Source: Candidatus Hydrogenedentota bacterium (GTDB taxonomy: Bacteria; Hydrogenedentota; Hydrogenedentia; Hydrogenedentales; CAITNO01). From it: a stretch of 9,524 nucleotides of DNA. How positions within the stretch are numbered: the first letter of the stretch is position 1; each line of letters begins with the position of its first letter. The notes under the pieces were generated by a model. It worked only from the letters and a program-made list of their open reading frames with translations, had not been told where the DNA came from and made no database searches. Shown piece by piece: positions 5,632 to 9,524 of the stretch. The position numbers were made by a program, and so were the translations under genes. The stretch spans positions 1 through 9,524 of the forward strand of contig JAKPUV010000560.1 in the NCBI GenBank assembly GCA_029554925.1, written 5' to 3'.

Positions 5632-6531
5632 ATGCACTCCCCCGTCCGGCCCCAGCCCTCCCGAGAAGACAACCGGCGCGCCGCCCTGGCCATGTTCGGC
5701 GCGGCGGCCGGGTTTGCCCTCATGGCCGCGCTGGCCCACGGCCTGCGCGGCGACCTGCCGTGGCCGGTGGTGGCCTTCGCGCGGTGCGCGGCGATGCTGG
5801 CCGTGATGGCGGGGGTGCTGGCGGCGCGGCGCGCCCCGCTGGTGCTGCTGGGCAACCGCGCGCTGTGGCTGCGGAGCGTCTTCGGCACGTTCGGCCTGCT
5901 GACCACGTTCTACTGCCTGAGCCGGATGCCCGTGGCGGACACGGTGGTGATCTTCGCCATGAGCCCGCTGTGGATCGCCCTGATCACCGCGCGGCTTGAC
6001 CGCATGCCCACGCCGCCGTCCACCTGGTTTCATCTGGCACTCGCCCTTTCGGGGGTGCTGCTCATGGAGCGGCCCTCCTTCTCGGCGGACTCCCTGCCGC
6101 TGGCCGTCGCGCTGGCGGGGTCGGTGGCCGTGGCCGTGGCCATGGTCAGCCTGAGCCGAACCCACGATTACCCGCGCGCGTCGGTCGTGACCCATTTCTC
6201 CCTCTTCGCGACCCTTGCCACCCTCGCGCTGGCGCTGTCGGGGGCGGGCGGGGCCCCGCCCGCGGGCGCGTGGGCCCCCGCGCGGCATCTGCCCGTCCTC
6301 GCCGCCATGGGCGTCTGCGGCACGGCGGGCCAGCTCCTGATGACGGCGGCGTACCGGCGGGGCCGGCCCACGCTGATGGCGCTGGTGGGGCTGAGCCAGA
6401 TCGTGATGGGGGCGGGGCTCGACGCGGCGGTGTTCCATCACGGGGTGGACGCGCCCAAGGCGGCCGGCATGGCGCTCATCGTGCTGGGCATCACGCTCAA
6501 CGCGCGCGGGGGCGCGGCGGAGGCGGGATGA
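5632..6531 (+). CDS. EamA/DMT (drug/metabolite transporter) family permease
   Basis: The product is 299 residues and strongly hydrophobic, consistent with about ten membrane helices arranged as two EamA repeats (roughly 17-145 and 157-290). The first repeat has FYCLSRMPVADTVVIFAMSPLW (93-114), the family pattern of a helix end, small residues and a Pro in the following helix. The second has YRRGRPTLMALVGLSQIVMGAGLD (241-264) followed by a G-x-x-LIVLGITL helix near the C-terminus. The protein sits in the inner membrane and moves a small metabolite, by family usually outward; the substrate cannot be read from sequence. The ATG at 5632 was chosen over an upstream GTG at 5494, because that extension is hydrophilic and crosses the fucosidase promoter. 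No clear ribosome binding site precedes it. It ends 12 bp from the convergent coaBC gene. Confidence 0.92.
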   Translation: MHSPVRPQPSREDNRRAALAMFGAAAGFALMAALAHGLRGDLPWPVVAFARCAAMLAVMAGVLAARRAPLVLLGNRALWLRSVFGTFGLLTTFYCLSRMPVADTVVIFAMSPLWIALITARLDRMPTPPSTWFHLALALSGVLLMERPSFSADSLPLAVALAGSVAVAVAMVSLSRTHDYPRASVVTHFSLFATLATLALALSGAGGAPPAGAWAPARHLPVLAAMGVCGTAGQLLMTAAYRRGRPTLMALVGLSQIVMGAGLDAAVFHHGVDAPKAAGMALIVLGITLNARGGAAEAG

Positions 6532-6543
6532 CGGAAGGGGGGA

Positions 6544-7767
6544 TCAGGCGCCGGGCCGCGGGGCGCTCAGCATGCGGGCGATCTCGCTCAGCACGCGGTC
6601 GGCCAGCACGGTCTTGGGGATGACGCCGTAGGCGTCCGGCTCGCGTTCGCGGTGGACCAGCCAGGCCTCGCAGTCGTCGGAGCCGATGGCGCTGCGCGCG
6701 CCGCCGACGCGGTTGGCGATGAGAAGGTCGAGGTTCTTGGCGCGCAGCTTGGCCGCGCCGTTCGCGGGCACATTCTCCGTCTCGGCGGCGAAGCCGACCA
6801 GCACCTGCCCGGGCCGGCGGCTGCCGCCGACGGCCGCCGCGATGTCCGGGTTCGGCACCAGCGGCAGCGTGAAGGCGTCCGTGCCGCGCTTGATCTTGGA
6901 GATGTGGGTGGTTTCGGGGCGGTAGTCGGCCACGGCGGCCGCCGCGATGAACACGTCGGCGCGGGGCACCAGCTCCATGACCGCGTCGTACATCTCGCGG
7001 GCGGTCTGCACGTCCGTCACCTGCGCCGCCGCGGGCAGGGGCTCGGTGGACGGCCCGCGCACGACCCAGACCCGGGCACCCCGGCTGAGGGCGGCCATGG
7101 CGAAGGCGCGGCCCATGCGGCCGGTGGACCGGTTGCCGATGTAGCGGACCGGGTCCAGGGGCTCGTGGTTCGCCCCGCTGGTGATGAGGATGGTGCGGCC
7201 GAAAAGGTCCTTGTGGGGGTTGAGGGCCATGGCGGCGGCCTCAAGGATGGTGTCCGTCTCCACGAGGCGCCCCTCGCCCTCGGTGCCGCAGGCGAGCCGG
7301 CCCTTGCCCGGCCCCACGAACAGCGCGCCGCGCCGCCGCAGCCGCGCGATGTTGTCCCGCGTGGCCGGGTGCAGGTACATGTTGGTGTTCATCGCCGGGG
7401 CGAAGAGCACCGGGGCGCGCGTGGCCAGCAGGGTCGTCGAGATCCAGTCGTCCGCGATGCCGTTGGCCGCCTTCGCAATGATGTTGGCCGTGGCCGGCGC
7501 GACCAGGAACAGGTCGGCCTGGCGGGCCATGGCGATGTGCTCCATGTCCGACGCGGTGCCGCGCTCCCACAGGCCGAGGATCGCCCGGCGGCCCGTGATG
7601 GCCTCCAGCGTCGCCGGGCCGATGAGCTTGCAGGCCGACTCGGTGAGCGCGGGGATCACCGCCGCGCCGCACTCGACCAGCCGCGACGCCACCTCGCACG
7701 CCTTGTAGGCGGCGATGGAGCCCGTCACGCCCAGCACGACGGTCTTGCCGGAGAAGCACCGCTTCAT
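6544..7767 (-). CDS. coaBC: Bifunctional phosphopantothenoylcysteine decarboxylase / phosphopantothenate-cysteine ligase
   Basis: The 407-residue product has the normal full length. The N-terminal CoaC half is an FMN-dependent decarboxylase: VLGVTGSIAAYKA (11-23), active-site H77 in MEHI, the PAMNTNM motif (124-130), and the GRLACGTEGEGRL loop with C160. The C-terminal CoaB half is a ligase that joins 4'-phosphopantothenate to cysteine: TSGANHEPLDPVRYIGN (196-212) with N212 in NRSTGRMG, AAAVADYRP (276-284), SKIKR (290-294) and VGFAAETEN (324-332). Together they carry out two successive cytoplasmic steps of coenzyme A synthesis. The ATG is 4 nt after the rpoZ stop, and the GGAGTGA ribosome binding site overlaps the rpoZ end, which implies translational coupling. 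The gene is last in the visible operon and converges with the transporter gene, with 12 bp between stops. Confidence 0.98.
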   Translation of the reverse strand: MKRCFSGKTVVLGVTGSIAAYKACEVASRLVECGAAVIPALTESACKLIGPATLEAITGRRAILGLWERGTASDMEHIAMARQADLFLVAPATANIIAKAANGIADDWISTTLLATRAPVLFAPAMNTNMYLHPATRDNIARLRRRGALFVGPGKGRLACGTEGEGRLVETDTILEAAAMALNPHKDLFGRTILITSGANHEPLDPVRYIGNRSTGRMGRAFAMAALSRGARVWVVRGPSTEPLPAAAQVTDVQTAREMYDAVMELVPRADVFIAAAAVADYRPETTHISKIKRGTDAFTLPLVPNPDIAAAVGGSRRPGQVLVGFAAETENVPANGAAKLRAKNLDLLIANRVGGARSAIGSDDCEAWLVHREREPDAYGVIPKTVLADRVLSEIARMLSAPRPGA

Positions 7768-7771
7768 GGGA

Positions 7772-8017
7772 TCACTCCGACTCCTCGTCGTCGGCGAAGA
7801 AGTCGCCCGACTCCTCCTCCTCGGCGGACCAGGTGAGCTTGTTCTCCAGCACCTCCTCGAGGGACGTGATGGTGGGCTTGCGGCCCCGGGCCGCCGCGCC
7901 GAAGCCGTGCGACTCGGTGCGGCTGATCTGGACGGAGCGCTTGCCCGCCACGATCACCAGCCGGTACAGGCTGTCAAACTTGTCCTTGAAATCGTCCACG
8001 CAGTAGGGTGCAGGCAT
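7772..8017 (-). CDS. rpoZ: DNA-directed RNA polymerase omega subunit
   Basis: The product is 81 residues. Omega features are VDDFKDKFDSLYRLVIVAGKR (7-27), corresponding to the conserved helix that contacts the beta-prime C-terminus, and RKPTITSLEEVLENK (46-60), corresponding to the KPT-x-x-A-L-x-E-I segment. Omega assists folding and assembly of RNA polymerase. The linker SHGFGAAARG between the two blocks is short. The last 19 residues form a strongly acidic tail (WSAEEEESGDFFADDEESE), a variable part of the family. The position between gmk and coaBC is the conserved order known from Bacillus and many other bacteria, which strengthens the call. GGAGA at 8027-8031 lies 9 nt before the ATG. Confidence 0.93.
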   Translation of the reverse strand: MPAPYCVDDFKDKFDSLYRLVIVAGKRSVQISRTESHGFGAAARGRKPTITSLEEVLENKLTWSAEEEESGDFFADDEESE

Positions 8018-8045
8018 CTGTGCAGGTCTCCGTGTCTTGGGTCAT

Positions 8046-8062
8046 CCCCGGCCGCGCCGGGG
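8046..8062. repeat. GC-rich hairpin between gmk and rpoZ
   Basis: CCCCGGC (8046-8052) and GCCGGGG (8056-8062) form a perfect 7-bp stem with a CGC loop. It begins directly after the gmk stop codon on the minus strand. No T-tract follows on that strand, so it is not a standard intrinsic terminator. It could stabilise or delimit the upstream mRNA, or set relative expression of the two halves of the operon. Confidence 0.6.
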
Positions 8063-8626
8063 TCATTCGCCTCGTCTTTCCGCCATGATGCGGAGAATCT
8101 CGTCCGCCGCGCGCGCCACCGTGTCGTTCACCACCACATGGTCAAACTCGCCCGCCGCCGCCATTTCCGCCCGGGCGTTGCGCAGGCGGACCGCGATGTC
8201 CTCCTCGCTGTTGGTGCCGCGCGCGCGCAGCCGCCGCTCCAGTTCGCCGAGGGAGGGCGGCGCCAAAAAAACGCCGACGGTCCCGGGGTGGAGCCGCTTC
8301 AGGCTGCGCATCCCCTGGACGTCGAGTTGCAGTAGTATATCACGACCCGCCGCCAGACAGCGCTCCAGCTCGCTGTGCAGCGTGCCATAGCGGTTCCCGT
8401 GGACCTCGGCCCACTCCGCGAACCCGCCCGCGGCCACACGCCTGTCAAACTCCTCCCGGGCAAGGAAGTGGTAGTCCCGGCCGTCCACCTCGCCTGGCCG
8501 GGGGGCGCGGGTCGTCGCGGACACGGTGGACACCAGGTGTTCCGCCCGGCGGCGCACCTCGTCGAGCACGGTGTTCTTTCCCGCGCCCGAGGGGGCCGAA
8601 AGCACGTACAGGTTGCCGCGTTGCAT
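8063..8626 (-). CDS. gmk: Guanylate kinase
   Basis: The product is 187 residues, the usual length. It phosphorylates GMP (and dGMP) to GDP with ATP in the cytoplasm. The P-loop is APSGAGKNT (11-19), where N18 stands at a position that is often S or G in this family. The GMP-binding segment is ATTRAPRPGEVDGRDYHF (37-54), with R40, R43, E46 and Y52. It is followed by FAEWAEVHGNRYGT (69-82) containing E71, E74, Y80 and T82. LLQLDVQG (98-105) carries the Walker-B-type D102, and RRLRARGTNSEEDI (131-144) is the lid. The ATG at 8626 is preferred because AGTAGG, overlapping the yicC stop, is at suitable spacing; a GTG at 8629 directly before it is the alternative and adds one residue. It is 7 nt from yicC. 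Confidence 0.98.
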   Translation of the reverse strand: MQRGNLYVLSAPSGAGKNTVLDEVRRRAEHLVSTVSATTRAPRPGEVDGRDYHFLAREEFDRRVAAGGFAEWAEVHGNRYGTLHSELERCLAAGRDILLQLDVQGMRSLKRLHPGTVGVFLAPPSLGELERRLRARGTNSEEDIAVRLRNARAEMAAAGEFDHVVVNDTVARAADEILRIMAERRGE

Positions 8627-8633
8627 CACAAAC

Positions 8634-9518
8634 CTACTCGATGTTCTGGACCTGCTCGCGCAGCTTTTCCAGCTCGGACTTGAGCCAGAGCAGCTCGCGG
8701 GCGCTGTCCAGGTCGCGGAGCTTGGACCCCGCCGTGTTGATCTCCCGCTGCATCTCCTGAAGCAGGAAGTTCAGGTCGCGGCCCACGGGCTCTGCGGACG
8801 CGAACAGCTCGCGCGCCCGGACGAAATGCGACCGCAGCCGCACCAGCTCCTCCGTCACGTCCATCCGGTCGGCCATCAGCGCCGCCTCCATCGCCACCCG
8901 CTCCTCCTTCAGCGCCGGGTCGGCGCAGATCTCGCGCATCCGCTCGCGCAGGCGTTCGATGTGGGCCGCCTGCATCTCCGGAACCCGGGCCTCCACCCGG
9001 TCCGTCGCCGCCGCCATGGCGTCAATACGCGCCCCCATGTCCGCCATGAGCTGGGCGGCCTCCGCCTCCCGCGCCGCGTTGTACGCCGCCAGCGCCGCCG
9101 TTAGCCCCTCCGTCAGGGCGGCCAGCAGCGCCTCCTGGTCCTCCTCCGCCTCCGCGTGGATGAACACCCCGTCCAGCAGGGCCAGCCGGTCCACCCCCAG
9201 GGGCGCGTCGCTCTGGAGCCCCGCCAGCGCGTTGAGCCGCTTCAGCCCCTCAATGTAGCCCCGCGCGGCGTCCTCGTCCAGCGTGACCCGCGCGCGGCCC
9301 GACGCCCCGAAGGCGCGGCGGATGAACACGTTCACCTTGCCCCTGGAAACCTCGCGCCGGACCACCTCGCGCAGGGGAGGCTCCATGGCGCTCCACACCG
9401 GCGGCAGCTTCACCATGCACTCCAGAAAGCGGCTGTTCACCCCGCTCACCTCGATGGTGATGCCCTCGCCCGCGTACTCGACGGTTGCCCGTCCGAACCC
9501 GGTCATGCTGCGCGCCAT
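8634..9518 (-). CDS. yicC: YicC/YloC family endoribonuclease
   Basis: The product is 294 residues, full length for the family. The signature N-terminus SMTGFGRATVEY (4-15) and SRFLECMVKLP (29-39) belong to the YicC_N domain. The C-terminal DUF1732 domain carries KEERVAMEAALMADRMDVTEELVRLRSHF (204-232), VGRDLNFLLQEMQREINTAGSK (245-266), and the near-invariant ending EKLREQVQNIE. Members characterised in E. coli and Bacillus subtilis act as endoribonucleases in RNA turnover. Residues 145-200 are Ala/Glu/Arg-rich and probably helical or coiled coil. The ATG at 9518 is 6 nt from the window edge, so its ribosome binding site and the operon promoter are not visible. It is the first visible gene of the yicC-gmk-rpoZ-coaBC operon. 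Confidence 0.97.
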   Translation of the reverse strand: MARSMTGFGRATVEYAGEGITIEVSGVNSRFLECMVKLPPVWSAMEPPLREVVRREVSRGKVNVFIRRAFGASGRARVTLDEDAARGYIEGLKRLNALAGLQSDAPLGVDRLALLDGVFIHAEAEEDQEALLAALTEGLTAALAAYNAAREAEAAQLMADMGARIDAMAAATDRVEARVPEMQAAHIERLRERMREICADPALKEERVAMEAALMADRMDVTEELVRLRSHFVRARELFASAEPVGRDLNFLLQEMQREINTAGSKLRDLDSARELLWLKSELEKLREQVQNIE

Positions 9519-9524
9519 GGATGA

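Noticed and set aside
6652..7836. A 394-codon plus-strand open frame antisense to coaBC
   Set aside because: It is Gly/Arg/His-rich sequence with no domain, lying opposite a full-length CoaBC with all its active-site motifs.
8063..8626. Asn18 in the guanylate kinase P-loop as a sign of inactivation
   Set aside because: The residue after the P-loop Lys varies in this family (Ser or Gly are common), the following Thr19 is present, and all other GMP-binding residues are intact.

Overview
The window is bacterial, very GC-rich DNA with tightly packed genes and G/C-ending codons. No single gene fixes the phylum. Two secreted glycosidases of the kind that release fucose and possibly sialic-acid-like sugars, a Gram-positive-like yicC-gmk-rpoZ-coaBC order, and intergenic DNA full of palindromic repeats would suit a free-living GC-rich heterotroph such as a Hydrogenedentota or PVC-superphylum member. 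That placement is inference with low confidence.

Layout. Positions 1-162 hold the 3' end of a plus-strand gene, probably histidyl-tRNA synthetase. Positions 163-744 have no convincing gene but carry at least three repeat families. The clearest is a 145-bp element (440-584) built as two inverted arms, each containing two hairpins. Positions 745-1836 (minus) encode a secreted BNR/Asp-box sialidase-family protein. It is divergent from a large plus-strand protein (1942-4212) with a central family 2 glycosyltransferase domain, an uncharacterised N-terminal region and a GT-B-like C-terminal region. That gene runs tail-to-tail into a secreted GH29 alpha-L-fucosidase (4178-5488, minus), overlapping it by 35 bp. 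The fucosidase is divergent from an EamA/DMT-family membrane transporter (5632-6531, plus), which may be translated from a leaderless mRNA.

Positions 6544-9518 are a minus-strand housekeeping operon. In transcription order it is yicC (endoribonuclease family), gmk (guanylate kinase), rpoZ (RNA polymerase omega) and coaBC (coenzyme A synthesis). Gene spacings are 7, 45 and 4 nt, and a strong GC hairpin lies between gmk and rpoZ. Its promoter is outside the window.

How the genes relate: the right third is a conserved core operon linking nucleotide supply, transcription and cofactor synthesis. The middle is an accessory carbohydrate segment in which each gene appears to have its own promoter: two exported glycosidases, one cytoplasmic glycosyltransferase and one exporter or permease. 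No defence system, phage, CRISPR array, transposase, rRNA or tRNA was seen. I found no clear new multi-gene system. The points most worth following are the palindromic repeat element with a compensatory stem change, the unusual three-part glycosyltransferase, and the promoter arrangement between the fucosidase and transporter genes.
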